This document shows positions 45,955 to 54,722 of a stretch of 61,958 nucleotides of DNA, piece after piece (positions within the stretch are counted from its first letter, which is position 1; each line of letters begins with the position of its first letter). A program made the translations under genes and the position numbers. The notes under the pieces were generated by a model, which was not told the DNA's origin, did no database searches, and saw only the letters and a list, made by a program, of their open reading frames with translations. The stretch covers positions 1-61,958 of the forward strand of contig CALUWL010000005.1 in NCBI GenBank assembly GCA_944324445.1. Direction: 5' to 3'. This stretch comes from Candidatus Gastranaerophilales bacterium. Its GTDB lineage: Bacteria; Cyanobacteriota; Vampirovibrionia; Gastranaerophilales; Gastranaerophilaceae.

Positions 45955-46464
45955 TTATCTTAATACCTTTCTTAAATCATCTTGTAAATATTCTACCACA
46001 TTTTTTGGAACAAATTTAGAAATATCAGTATTATATTTTGACAATTCTTTAACAATACTTGATGAAATAAAATTATGCTCCGGACGAGTAGATAAAAATA
46101 CTGTATCTATATCAGGCGCGATTACCTGATTTGTCTGACAAAGCTGAACCTCGTATTCAAAATCAGTTATAGTTCTTAAGCCTCTAATTAAAAAATTTGC
46201 ACCAATTTGTCTTGCATATTCAACTGTTAATCCGTCAAAACTTGCAACAGAAACATTATCCATATCCTTCGTAGCTTCTTTAATCAATTCAACTCTTTTA
46301 TCGGCAGTTAAAAAAGATTTTTTCTCCGGATTATTCAAAACCGCTATTACAACAAAATCAAACATTCTACGTGCTCGCTCAAGCACATCGATATGACCGT
46401 TTGTTATAGGATCAAAACTTCCCGGATAAAGTGCTATTTTTTTATTGGACAATGAATTCATCAT
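45955..46464 (-). CDS. coaD: Phosphopantetheine adenylyltransferase
   Basis: 169 residues. The nucleotidyltransferase motif is ALYPGSFDPITNGH, with the conserved RGLRTITDFEYE and the ISSSIVKE (ISS-S) ending. It makes dephospho-CoA from phosphopantetheine and ATP. The start has no ribosome site. A TTGAAC-N18-TATAAT promoter ends seven bases before it, so the message may be leaderless. A second ATG directly follows the first. Confidence 0.96.
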   Translation of the reverse strand: MMNSLSNKKIALYPGSFDPITNGHIDVLERARRMFDFVVIAVLNNPEKKSFLTADKRVELIKEATKDMDNVSVASFDGLTVEYARQIGANFLIRGLRTITDFEYEVQLCQTNQVIAPDIDTVFLSTRPEHNFISSSIVKELSKYNTDISKFVPKNVVEYLQDDLRKVLR

Positions 46465-46471
46465 AATTCAT

Positions 46472-46501
46472 ATTATAGTATTAAAAAAGAATTATGTTCA
46501 A
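46472..46501 (-). promoter_or_regulatory. Promoter of coaD, probably leaderless
   Basis: On the minus strand TTGAAC (46501-46496), 18 bases, TATAAT (46477-46472). The start codon at 46464 lies only seven bases past the -10 box, where transcription would begin. Confidence 0.6.
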
Positions 46502-46552
46502 CTTGAAACATTTATTTTTTAAATTTTTAATAAATTCTTTACATAAATTATT

Positions 46553-47116
46553 TTATTTAATATCAGGATGAAAATTTTCAATCAATTCAATTAATTTATC
46601 CTGCCAGCCGGTATCTTTTTTCAAAAATATATCCGCTCCGCCATTTAAACATTTAACTCTATTTTCCGCTTTATTTGAAGCAGTTATAACAACAATTTTT
46701 GTATCCAAATTATTTTTAGTAATTATTTTTTTTGTTTCATTTAAAAGAGTATAGCCTTCTTGCTCGGTTGAAACAAATAAATCCATAATAACAAAAGCAT
46801 AGTTAGAGCGAACAAAAGTATTTAAACCACTAAATATATCTTTTGCAACCTGTACATTATATCCTAAATTTCTCAATAAAATCTTTAATTGATATGTTAC
46901 AACGCCAATATCATCAATTACAAGAATATTATTTGAAGAAGGAGAAAAACCCTCGTGCTCATTTAAAGAAGAATTTTCAGATTCATCTGCGTTTTTCAAT
47001 TTATAAACAACTTCCAATAAATTTTCATCTGAAATTTCACTTGGTACATCAACTTTTGCTATTTTAAAAAGTTCTTTTAATATTTCCGCACTTACTTCAA
47101 TCTTTTTGCCGCTCAT
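46553..47116 (-). CDS. Response regulator receiver protein with N-terminal extension
   Basis: 187 residues. Residues 1-60 are an extra helical/polar region. A CheY-like receiver follows: D68-D69 acidic pair, phospho-acceptor D112 in IMDLF, T145 in VITAS and the K166 region in FLKKD. No output domain is present. Lying 17 bases after fliN, it is a candidate CheY-like regulator of the flagellar switch. Its histidine kinase is not in the window. Confidence 0.85.
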   Translation of the reverse strand: MSGKKIEVSAEILKELFKIAKVDVPSEISDENLLEVVYKLKNADESENSSLNEHEGFSPSSNNILVIDDIGVVTYQLKILLRNLGYNVQVAKDIFSGLNTFVRSNYAFVIMDLFVSTEQEGYTLLNETKKIITKNNLDTKIVVITASNKAENRVKCLNGGADIFLKKDTGWQDKLIELIENFHPDIK

Positions 47117-47133
47117 ATTTCACCCAACTTAAC

Positions 47134-47445
47134 CTAATTTTTTTCAGCTATATCAGTTATTCTTAAACCAAAATTATCTTCTATAATTACAACCTCACCC
47201 CTTGCAACTTCAGAGCCATTTGCAAGAAGTTTAATAGGTTCAACCGTTTTATTATCTAATTCAATTATTGACCCTTTAGTTAAATCCAGAACTTTTTTTA
47301 AAGAAATATCTGTTTCCCCTAAAATAGCGGACAACTCAAGCTCTACATCCAGCAGCAAATTGTATGTTTTAGATTTGGCTGCCTTAACAGGCTTTTCAAC
47401 ATTTTCCAATTTTGTTATATCAAGATTTTTAGGTTCTGTTGACAA
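47134..47445 (-). CDS. fliN: Flagellar motor switch protein FliN
   Basis: 103 residues with one SpoA-type C-ring domain: LDVELELSAILGETDISLKKVL, ending GSIIELDN (in parts), then PIKLLANGSEVARGEVVIIEDNFGLRI (in parts). It forms the lower C-ring with FliM. It starts three bases after the fliM stop. Confidence 0.95.
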   Translation of the reverse strand: MSTEPKNLDITKLENVEKPVKAAKSKTYNLLLDVELELSAILGETDISLKKVLDLTKGSIIELDNKTVEPIKLLANGSEVARGEVVIIEDNFGLRITDIAEKN

Positions 47446-47448
47446 AAA

Positions 47449-48423
47449 TTACTCCTTTTCATGATATTGTTCCATTATCTTTACGCAAACTTTCTTTTGC
47501 ACAATTCCCGGAACAACATAAAATTTTTCTTTCTTATTTACACAAGCAACAAGTTCTTCATCCAGTTTTCTGTCTAATTTTATAACGTCATCTACTTTTA
47601 AATCCAGAACATCGTTTATTTCAATGTTTGCTGTCCCCAATATAACAGACATTTCGAGTTCTGCTGTTTTAATTTTTTCTAAAGTTTCATTTTTTCCGAT
47701 TTCATTTGCCGCAACACTTGCATGTTGATATATATATTGCGGAGTTAACTTAGGTAAAACTGTTTCTAATACAGGATAAGGAAAGCATATATTCATCAAA
47801 CCAAAATTTTTCTGCCCTAAGCGAACTTCAAATGATATCAAAGTAACAATTTCTCCGCTTGTTGTAATAGGAACAGAATGATAGCCATTTGCAAGAGTAA
47901 CAAATTCGGATTTAACAGGTAAAATTGTTCCCCAAGCTTCTTCTAATATTTTTATTATTTTTTCTACAAATTTCGTTGTAAGTAATTCTTCTATCTGAGT
48001 TAATTCACGCCCATGATCATTCATTACACCGGCGCCGCCAAGCATTCTATCTAGTACCACAGCTAAAACCTCAGGGCTCATTCCCATTGAAATTTCACCC
48101 GACAGAGGATTTAATTTAAAAATCATATTCTGAACATGTGATGGCATTGAGCAAATATATTCTTCGTATGTCAATTGGTCAACCGAAATAACATCAATCT
48201 CTACTTCCATGCGAAGATATCCTGTTAAAACAGTTGCAAGATGGCGAACAAAATCTCTGTGTATATCTTGCAGAGCCTTCAAATGCTCCTTTGAAAACTT
48301 ATCAGGACGCCTAAAATTATATAATTTGCAGCCTCTTTTAAATTCATCAGACATTGAAACTTCAAGGCTGAAATTACTATCTTCATTTAAATTTTCATCT
48401 GTATTAAAATTCTGGTTTTCCAT
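47449..48423 (-). CDS. fliM: Flagellar motor switch protein FliM
   Basis: 324 residues. The CheC-like middle domain has the RMLGGAG motif (near 140), and the C-terminal SpoA domain ends in a strand with VKIMEQYHEKE. The usual N-terminal CheY-binding helix L-S-Q-x-E-I-D-x-L-L is not visible; the N-terminus is instead N/D/E-rich, up to residue 25, and leads straight to the YNFRRPDKFSKE segment. It heads a fliM-fliN-receiver operon. The genome therefore encodes a flagellum, with most genes elsewhere. Confidence 0.94.
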   Translation of the reverse strand: MENQNFNTDENLNEDSNFSLEVSMSDEFKRGCKLYNFRRPDKFSKEHLKALQDIHRDFVRHLATVLTGYLRMEVEIDVISVDQLTYEEYICSMPSHVQNMIFKLNPLSGEISMGMSPEVLAVVLDRMLGGAGVMNDHGRELTQIEELLTTKFVEKIIKILEEAWGTILPVKSEFVTLANGYHSVPITTSGEIVTLISFEVRLGQKNFGLMNICFPYPVLETVLPKLTPQYIYQHASVAANEIGKNETLEKIKTAELEMSVILGTANIEINDVLDLKVDDVIKLDRKLDEELVACVNKKEKFYVVPGIVQKKVCVKIMEQYHEKE

Positions 48424-48522
48424 CTTAAAAAAATATACTTTCCTAAATAAATAATACTATCCGTTTAATTCTTTGTCTATCATATTGAAAGTGGATAAAA
48501 ATTTTTTTGATATAATTTTTTT

Positions 48523-50313
48523 ATGGAAAAATTGGAACTTTTAGCACCTGCAAAAGATTATAAATGTGCACTCAGCGCAATAAATTCGGGAGCTGACGCA
48601 ATTTATATAGGTTCAATCAATTTCGGCGCAAGAAAAAACGCCTCAAATTCAATAGAAACAATTGAAAAAATAATAAATTATGCTCATCTATTTAACGTTA
48701 AAGTATACGTAACTTTAAATACAATTTTGAATGATGACGAATTGGATGAGTGCAGAAAATTAATCCAAAAACTATATGAAATAAAAACAGATGCAATAAT
48801 TATACAAGATTTTGGAATTTTAACTTTAGCTTATGAAAATAAAATTCCCCCAATTGTTCTTCATGCCAGCACGCAATGCGACAATAGAACAGTTGAAAAA
48901 ATTAAATTTTTAGAACAAATAGGTTTTAGACGAGCTATACTTGCAAGAGAATTACCTTTAAATAAAATCGAAGAAATAAGAAAAAATATAAACATCGAAC
49001 TTGAACATTTTGTCCATGGGGCATTATGCGTTTGCTACTCCGGACAATGTTATATGTCGCAATATATAGGCAAAAGAAGCGCTAACAAAGGAGAATGCGC
49101 TCAAGCTTGCAGAAAAAAATATTCCCTTTTAACAAAAGAAGGAAAATACATAGCAAAAAACAAATATCTTTTATCTTTAAAAGATAACAACCTATCCAAT
49201 CACCTTGATAAACTTGTAAAAGCAGGGGTAATATCCTTTAAAATCGAAGGAAGATTAAAGGATGAAAACTATGTAAAAAATGTTGTTTTATACTATAACA
49301 ACCTGCTTGAAAAATACCCCAGAATAAGCCATGGAAAAATCATTAAAGATTTTGACCCTGACCTTAAAAAAACATTCAACAGAGGTTTTTGCGATGATTA
49401 TTTATTCAATAAAAAGGATAATATCTATAATTTTATAACTCCAAAATCAATAGGAGAAGAAATAGGTCCAATAGATGGAATTTTTGAAAACGGATTGATA
49501 GTAAAAACAAACAAAGAAATAAATCCCCAAGACGGGCTTTTAATTCTAACGAAAGATGATTCCATAGGTTTTTTAGTTAATAAATCAGAAAAAACAAAAA
49601 CGGGAGTCAAAATATATCCCAATAAAAAACTCGATAAAAGCTTTTTAATTAAAGGATTAAAAATATACAGAAATTCAGATAAAAAATTTAATAAAATACT
49701 TGAAAATTCCAAAACAGCAAGAAAACTCGAAGTTGATTTTACAATTAACGAAGACACATTATCAGTTAAAGACACAAATAACAATAAAATTGTTCTTGAA
49801 TTAAAATACAATGAAATCGCAAAAAATCAAGATAAAATGAAAGAAAATTTTATTAAATCATTATCTAAAACAGGAGATAGCCCGTATCTTACAAGAAAAA
49901 TAGAATTCAAAACAGACAAACTGCCGTTTTTACCAGTAAGCGAAATAAACGAACTAAGACGTGAAATTTTAGAAAAATTAAGCGAAAAAATCTTAAAAAA
50001 TTATAAAACCAAAAAACAAAGACCGCTAAATTTAGCTGAATTCCCTGAAAAGGAAGGAAATTACAAATTAAATGTTCACAATAAAAAAGCAGAAGAATTT
50101 TACGAACTTTCAGATTGCAAAGTATCAGAAAGAAGCTTTGAAAGCCAAAATAACCATAAAAATAAAGAACTTATGGTAACAAAACATTGCCTCAAAAGAG
50201 CATTTTTAGGCTGCAAAAATAATGACGAATTATATCTTGAAGATGAAAAAGGTGTTAAATATCCGCTTGTATTTAACTGCAAAAATTGCGAAATGAAAAT
50301 TATAACTCCATAA
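48523..50313 (+). CDS. rlhA: U32 family protein, likely 23S rRNA hydroxylase RlhA
   Basis: 596 residues. The N-terminal barrel (LLAPAKDYKCALSAINSGADAIYIG in parts, then HASTQCDN) is followed by the U32 signature E-x-F-V-H-G-A-L-C-V-C-Y-S-G-Q-C and the cysteine pair GECAQACRKKY. The length and C-terminal extension match E. coli RlhA rather than the shorter TrhP type. RlhA hydroxylates C2501 of 23S rRNA, with prephenate needed. A TATAAT (48511-48516) ends six bases before the ATG and there is no ribosome site, so the transcript may be leaderless. A second C-x2-C at the C-terminus is extra. Confidence 0.75.
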   Translation: MEKLELLAPAKDYKCALSAINSGADAIYIGSINFGARKNASNSIETIEKIINYAHLFNVKVYVTLNTILNDDELDECRKLIQKLYEIKTDAIIIQDFGILTLAYENKIPPIVLHASTQCDNRTVEKIKFLEQIGFRRAILARELPLNKIEEIRKNINIELEHFVHGALCVCYSGQCYMSQYIGKRSANKGECAQACRKKYSLLTKEGKYIAKNKYLLSLKDNNLSNHLDKLVKAGVISFKIEGRLKDENYVKNVVLYYNNLLEKYPRISHGKIIKDFDPDLKKTFNRGFCDDYLFNKKDNIYNFITPKSIGEEIGPIDGIFENGLIVKTNKEINPQDGLLILTKDDSIGFLVNKSEKTKTGVKIYPNKKLDKSFLIKGLKIYRNSDKKFNKILENSKTARKLEVDFTINEDTLSVKDTNNNKIVLELKYNEIAKNQDKMKENFIKSLSKTGDSPYLTRKIEFKTDKLPFLPVSEINELRREILEKLSEKILKNYKTKKQRPLNLAEFPEKEGNYKLNVHNKKAEEFYELSDCKVSERSFESQNNHKNKELMVTKHCLKRAFLGCKNNDELYLEDEKGVKYPLVFNCKNCEMKIITP

Positions 50314-50371
50314 AAAAGCAAATTTTATTATTTACAACTTTTAAACAAATATCAAAGAAAGGACATTAATT

Positions 50372-51073
50372 GTGAAAATAAATTCAATATCAGCCGCTAT
50401 TAACAAAAACAAGTACATACAAAACAAAAACAACAAACCTTATACATATTTTACAAGCAAAGCAAAACCCGAAAGCGCTAATTCATCATACGGATTATCA
50501 GGCAAAATAAAAGACACATACAAAAACTTTAAAAGAAGAGTTGAGGACTTTTTGGATGACGTAGCAGAAAATCTTGATAACACGGAAATTATACAAAAGA
50601 CATCAAACGGAGAAAAAAGACTTATAAAAATAATTGGAAAAAGCCAATACGATGTCTATGACAGCAAAATTAATCGTATCGGCTCAATGAATATAGGTGT
50701 AGATTCAATAGAACAAATGTGGTGCGATGACAGTTTCTACAAAAATGCAAGAAAAGGCTCAATTATAATTAATAACGTATACGGAAAAGATGAAGAAACA
50801 GAAAACCTCTTAATTCAAGAAGCCATAAAAAAAAGTAAAAAACTGGGACTTGAAGGACGCATTATAACATACGCATATAACACAGACAGAAATTATGCAG
50901 CACCGGTGCCTTTCTATAATAAAAAAGGATTCATAGCCTTTAAACCTGAAATTCAAAGAAAAATTGAAACAGGAATGGAAAACCTTGATAACTATGGAGA
51001 ATACACAGGTCCAAAAGCTACCTATATGTATCTTCCTAAAGAAAAAATCAATGAATATCTATCAAAACATTAA
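50372..51073 (+). CDS. GNAT-like acetyltransferase domain protein with N-terminal F-x-S tag
   Basis: 233 residues, GTG start with AAAGGA upstream. The N-terminus MKINSIS and YTYFTSK (24-30) fit the tag shared with five other genes here. The rest looks like a GNAT fold: strand IIINNVYG, then LLIQEAIKKSKKLGLEG, then N-Y-A-A-P-V-P-F-Y-N-K-K-G-F, which matches the usual FYxKxGF end strand. The acetyl-CoA loop is not crisp, so catalysis is uncertain. It follows the U32 gene by 58 bases and overlaps the convergent MFS gene by four. Confidence 0.65.
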   Translation: MKINSISAAINKNKYIQNKNNKPYTYFTSKAKPESANSSYGLSGKIKDTYKNFKRRVEDFLDDVAENLDNTEIIQKTSNGEKRLIKIIGKSQYDVYDSKINRIGSMNIGVDSIEQMWCDDSFYKNARKGSIIINNVYGKDEETENLLIQEAIKKSKKLGLEGRIITYAYNTDRNYAAPVPFYNKKGFIAFKPEIQRKIETGMENLDNYGEYTGPKATYMYLPKEKINEYLSKH

Positions 51074-52314
51074 TCATATTTATCTTTAATTTTAAAAGCA
51101 CAAATGACTTCTAAGATGCTTAAAATTAAAAATAAAGAAAATACGAGTAAATATGAATTATTCGAATAAATTAAAACTCCGTCTACATTTTTGGGTTCAA
51201 AGACATTCATCAACATGCCTGATACCATGCCCAAAATTCCAACCATCATAAAATATCCGAAATTTTGGATACTAACTGCCGTAGCTGAAACTTCGTATCT
51301 ATTTAAAAGATGCAATGTTGTAATTAAAAGAGGTGAAATACTGCCTATAAAAGAAGGAATGCAGAATATTAATGCTATCAATTTAGTATGAATATCTAAA
51401 ACAAGAAATAAAGTTACGGATAAAATTGATACAAAAGACAATATAGAGAACACTTTAAATATTATTGCGCGCTTATTGTTCATGCATTTTGAAATAATAG
51501 CCGTAATTGTCCCTGCAAAAGCAGAAATAACAGCCATTAAAGATAAAATCAAAGCTGCCTTATTAACTCCGATATAACAAAAATCCTGCAAGAATTTTTT
51601 TCCTATAACAGTCTGCAAAACATAATATAGACCGTAATTTATGCTTCCAAACAAAAACACAACTATATTTTTTTTATTAGATAAAACTTCTCTAAAAGGA
51701 ACTAAAGTAATATGTGTATCTGCTTCAATATGTACCGGTTTAAACATATAAAGAACCGCAAGATAAAAAACAGCAAGAAATAAAGTAAAAAATCCTAATA
51801 AATATAGAGAATTTCGCCAACCTACTTCATTAGCACACATAACAAAAGGAGCATTTGCAATTATTCCGCCGCTATATCCTATAAATAAAATATATGAAAC
51901 CGCCAGAGAAAAGTTTCTATCTTTTGCATATTTTTTTACCTCGCGAATTACGCTTAAATAAAATGTTGCAGCGCCGAATCCCATAAAAGCTCTTGAAAAA
52001 TACAGCCCCATAACGCTTGACGAGTGCGGAAATATTATAGAGCCTATTGCAAACATAATACCGCCTATTGCAATAACTCTAAAACCGCCTATTTTATCTA
52101 CCATAAGCCCGACTACAAGCTGGGTTATTGCATATACATAGCAAAATATTGCGCCAAGAAGAGTAATTTTAGAAGCACTTGCAGAAAAATCGCTCTGCAA
52201 AAGGTCGAATATAGCTCCCGGGATTGCCACTCTTTGAACATTAGCCAAAAAATAAAATATTGTTGCAATAAAAATTAAAATAAATCGATAATGATGTTTT
52301 TGATGGAGTGTCAT
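51070..52314 (-). CDS. Major facilitator superfamily transporter
   Basis: About 414 residues and 12 membrane helices. Between helices 2 and 3 is the motif G-L-M-V-D-K-I-G-G-F-R. It resembles small-organic-anion or hexose-phosphate-type MFS members in size, but the substrate cannot be read. The ATG at 52314 is chosen; a TTG four codons earlier is possible. It follows the DUF486 gene by 15 bases. Confidence 0.88.
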   Translation of the reverse strand: MTLHQKHHYRFILIFIATIFYFLANVQRVAIPGAIFDLLQSDFSASASKITLLGAIFCYVYAITQLVVGLMVDKIGGFRVIAIGGIMFAIGSIIFPHSSSVMGLYFSRAFMGFGAATFYLSVIREVKKYAKDRNFSLAVSYILFIGYSGGIIANAPFVMCANEVGWRNSLYLLGFFTLFLAVFYLAVLYMFKPVHIEADTHITLVPFREVLSNKKNIVVFLFGSINYGLYYVLQTVIGKKFLQDFCYIGVNKAALILSLMAVISAFAGTITAIISKCMNNKRAIIFKVFSILSFVSILSVTLFLVLDIHTKLIALIFCIPSFIGSISPLLITTLHLLNRYEVSATAVSIQNFGYFMMVGILGMVSGMLMNVFEPKNVDGVLIYSNNSYLLVFSLFLILSILEVICAFKIKDKYD

Positions 52315-52329
52315 AAATTTTACCAAAAA

Positions 52330-52668
52330 TTATTTCTTAAATATAAAAAATACCGCAAGAACTATAAAAATAAAACCTATCAAATAATTCCAACGAAATT
52401 GTTCTTTTAAATATAAAACGCTGAAAATTGAAAATACAATAAGCGTTATAACTTCTTGAATAGTCTTTAATTGAACAACGTTATAGACTTCGTGCCCGAA
52501 TCTGTTTGCAGGCACTTGAAAACAATATTCAAAAAATGCTATAAGCCAAGATACCAATATTACAACCCACAAAGCGGAACTTTTATGCCTTAAATGCCCA
52601 TACCAAGCAAAGGTCATAAAAATATTTGAAATTGTTAATAGAATTATCGGCGTAAAATATTTAATCAT
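52330..52668 (-). CDS. DMT-like small membrane protein (DUF486)
   Basis: 112 residues and four membrane helices. The F-x-T-F-A-W-Y-G-H-L, A-F-F-E-Y-C-F-Q-V-P-A-N-R and LKTIQEVITL motifs are diagnostic of the DUF486 group of the drug/metabolite transporter superfamily. Function is not known. It is immediately upstream of the MFS gene on the same strand. A TAAAAT box ends six bases before the ATG. Confidence 0.85.
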   Translation of the reverse strand: MIKYFTPIILLTISNIFMTFAWYGHLRHKSSALWVVILVSWLIAFFEYCFQVPANRFGHEVYNVVQLKTIQEVITLIVFSIFSVLYLKEQFRWNYLIGFIFIVLAVFFIFKK

Positions 52669-52783
52669 ACGAATATTTTAATATAAAAATTATTGGTTTA
52701 AATCACTTTTGAATAATTTTAATTTGTCCTTATAAAAAAAGTATGCGTATAATAATATTAATAAATATAACGGATGGAGGATT

Positions 52784-53428
52784 ATGAAAAAAAGTATAGT
52801 TTGCGCAGTTATTTTATCTTTTTTGTTTGGAAATAATGTTTTTGCAATTCAAGAAAATGTTCCTGCTCAAAAAATAGATGATAACATCATAAAAGAATAT
52901 AAAAATGTAACCGAAGATATTAACGTCATAGAAGCAGTTGAACTGTTGAAAGATACAACAGGAAAATATTCAAGAGAAGCAATTTTAGGAAAAAACTTAA
53001 CCAAAAGACCTATAAAAATTGAATTTGCAAATTTAAGCACAATTAACCCGATGTATGCTAACTTTGATGCACTGGGCTGGAAAAAAAAGAAAAATCTTTG
53101 TATTTATATAAATGAAAAACATAAAGACGCGCCAATTGAAGCACTGAGTGCAATTTTAGCCCATGAAGCAATTCATCAGGATGAATTTAATTCTCTAAAC
53201 GAAGAAACATACGCTTGGACACTGGAAGCAGCGGTTTGGACTCAGCTAACCGAGAACAATCCCGAATTAGAAAAAATCTCACATCCTTTGGTGGAACGTG
53301 AGAATGTAATTAAAAAGTTGTTCGTTAGAGGAAACTACACGAGCAAATACATCCACAAATTTGTCATCACAAATAAAGGATATCAAAACCTGCCCGAGCG
53401 CTCCTATGGCTTTGAAGAATTACTTTAG
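52784..53428 (+). CDS. Secreted zincin-type metalloprotease-like protein
   Basis: 214 residues with a clean signal peptide (KKSIVCAVILSFLFG, with cleavage near VFA-IQ). The zinc motif is H127-E-A-I-H131, followed by Q-D-E-F and E140/E141 within a helix, the third-ligand position of gluzincins. The catalytic module is short, about 100 residues. It may act on envelope proteins. The ribosome site GGATGGAGG is strong. It stands alone and abuts, tail-to-tail, a small minus-strand gene. Confidence 0.75.
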   Translation: MKKSIVCAVILSFLFGNNVFAIQENVPAQKIDDNIIKEYKNVTEDINVIEAVELLKDTTGKYSREAILGKNLTKRPIKIEFANLSTINPMYANFDALGWKKKKNLCIYINEKHKDAPIEALSAILAHEAIHQDEFNSLNEETYAWTLEAAVWTQLTENNPELEKISHPLVERENVIKKLFVRGNYTSKYIHKFVITNKGYQNLPERSYGFEELL

Positions 53429-53584
53429 TTACTTACCGTATGAATTTACCCAACGGGAAGCAAGATGAGCAAAATATGCCGCTCTGAATTCTTCTGAGGA
53501 TAAATTTTCAACCACAGCAGGAATAATTACAAGAAATGTGTATACAATCATTCCAAAAAATACAAGACTAAACAATTCTAACAT
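53429..53584 (-). CDS. Small membrane protein, 51 residues
   Basis: Starts at the ATG at 53584 with GCGAGG about eight bases upstream. Residues 5-26 are a membrane helix (LFSLVFFGMIVYTFLVII, then PAVV). The soluble tail E-N-L-S-S-E-E-F-R-A-A-Y, then HLASRW ends NSYGK. It abuts the stop of the zincin gene. The length, ribosome site and clean composition support a real gene, but the family is not recognised. About 250 bases of AT-rich DNA with no other feature separate it from the next gene. Confidence 0.5.
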   Translation of the reverse strand: MLELFSLVFFGMIVYTFLVIIPAVVENLSSEEFRAAYFAHLASRWVNSYGK

Positions 53585-53831
53585 TATATAACCTCGCTTT
53601 CGCTTGTCATCATATTTAACTTAGACGGTCAGGAAAGAGTGAAACTTTATACTATGTAAACTTTTTTTAATAAAAATTTACATATTAATTGACGAAATTT
53701 TACTGTTTTTGTTGCCTGTATTTAAATAAACACACCTAAAACACGCCAATATTATAATACAAAAAAAGTCAATATTCAAGTTTATTAGTCTAAAAGTTTG
53801 TATTAAAATACACACATAGAGGTCAACAAAT

Positions 53832-54695
53832 ATGAAAAAAATTATTCTTGTTTTAACAATTATTTTTATTTTTATAAATCCGCTTTTTGCAAAAGATTTT
53901 CTTCAATATTGCCCCATAAACAACGCTCAAAAAACATTTTCAGGCAATATAGCAAGTCTTTTGGGAGTTAATTTTTTAAGCAGGAATATAATCGAACATG
54001 AAATATCAAAAAATTTAAAAAAACAGACAAATTCAAATTTCAAAGTAAGTGTCGATAATTTCTACGGAATAAACGTCCTTGGCGGAGAATTTAAGTCCCT
54101 CAAAGCAAACAGCAAAAATTTCAACTACAACGGTTTATATACATCAAACTTAAATATAGAAACACTTTGCCCATATAATTCAGTTTTATTCAAAGATAAC
54201 GAATTATTTTTTAAAGAAAATATGGTTTTAAAATATTCAACCGATATCACGCAAAATGACCTTGATAAAACTTTTGAATCAAAGGAATATAAAAGCGTTA
54301 TCGACAAAATGAACAATGATAAAATTTTATCTTCCATTTTAAAAATTCAAAATTCAAAAGCTGAAATTAAAGATGATAAGCTTGTTTTTAAATATGAAGT
54401 AATGCCTGTAAGCCATTTAAATTATCTTCTTCCTTTTACTTTAAAACCGGCTAAAATTGCTTTTAGTACCAATTTAAAAGCAAACAACGGAAAACTCGAA
54501 TTATGCGATTTTGAGTTAAATTCAAAAAAATATTATAGCAGCTATTTTCTTCCTATAATAAACCTTTTAAATCCTCTTGATTACGGTTTTTCACTGGATA
54601 AAAATAATAGAGGCGAAAACGAAATTCAAACAGTAAAAATTGCAGATTCTAAAATAAAAATAGACGGCATGATTTTAATAAAGAAAAACTACTAA
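53832..54695 (+). CDS. Secreted protein resembling LmeA/DUF2993 lipid-binding proteins
   Basis: 287 residues with a signal peptide (KKIILVLTIIFIFI, with cleavage after LFAKD). The rest is a run of amphipathic beta strands with the pattern L-G-G-E-F-K-S-L-K-A-N and ending K-I-K-I-D-G-M-I-L. This is reminiscent of the TULIP-fold DUF2993 family, common in cyanobacteria. It could bind or move lipids in the periplasm. The similarity is judged by eye only. An AGAGG ribosome site is present, and a terminator follows. Confidence 0.55.
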   Translation: MKKIILVLTIIFIFINPLFAKDFLQYCPINNAQKTFSGNIASLLGVNFLSRNIIEHEISKNLKKQTNSNFKVSVDNFYGINVLGGEFKSLKANSKNFNYNGLYTSNLNIETLCPYNSVLFKDNELFFKENMVLKYSTDITQNDLDKTFESKEYKSVIDKMNNDKILSSILKIQNSKAEIKDDKLVFKYEVMPVSHLNYLLPFTLKPAKIAFSTNLKANNGKLELCDFELNSKKYYSSYFLPIINLLNPLDYGFSLDKNNRGENEIQTVKIADSKIKIDGMILIKKNY

Positions 54696-54697
54696 AA

Positions 54698-54716
54698 ACG
54701 GGGCTTTAAGCCCCGT
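54698..54716. terminator. Shared hairpin terminator
   Basis: AACGGGGCT, a three-base loop, AGCCCCGTT. Lies between the convergent secreted-protein genes. The T-run is short on both strands. Confidence 0.75.
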
Positions 54717-54722
54717 TAATTC

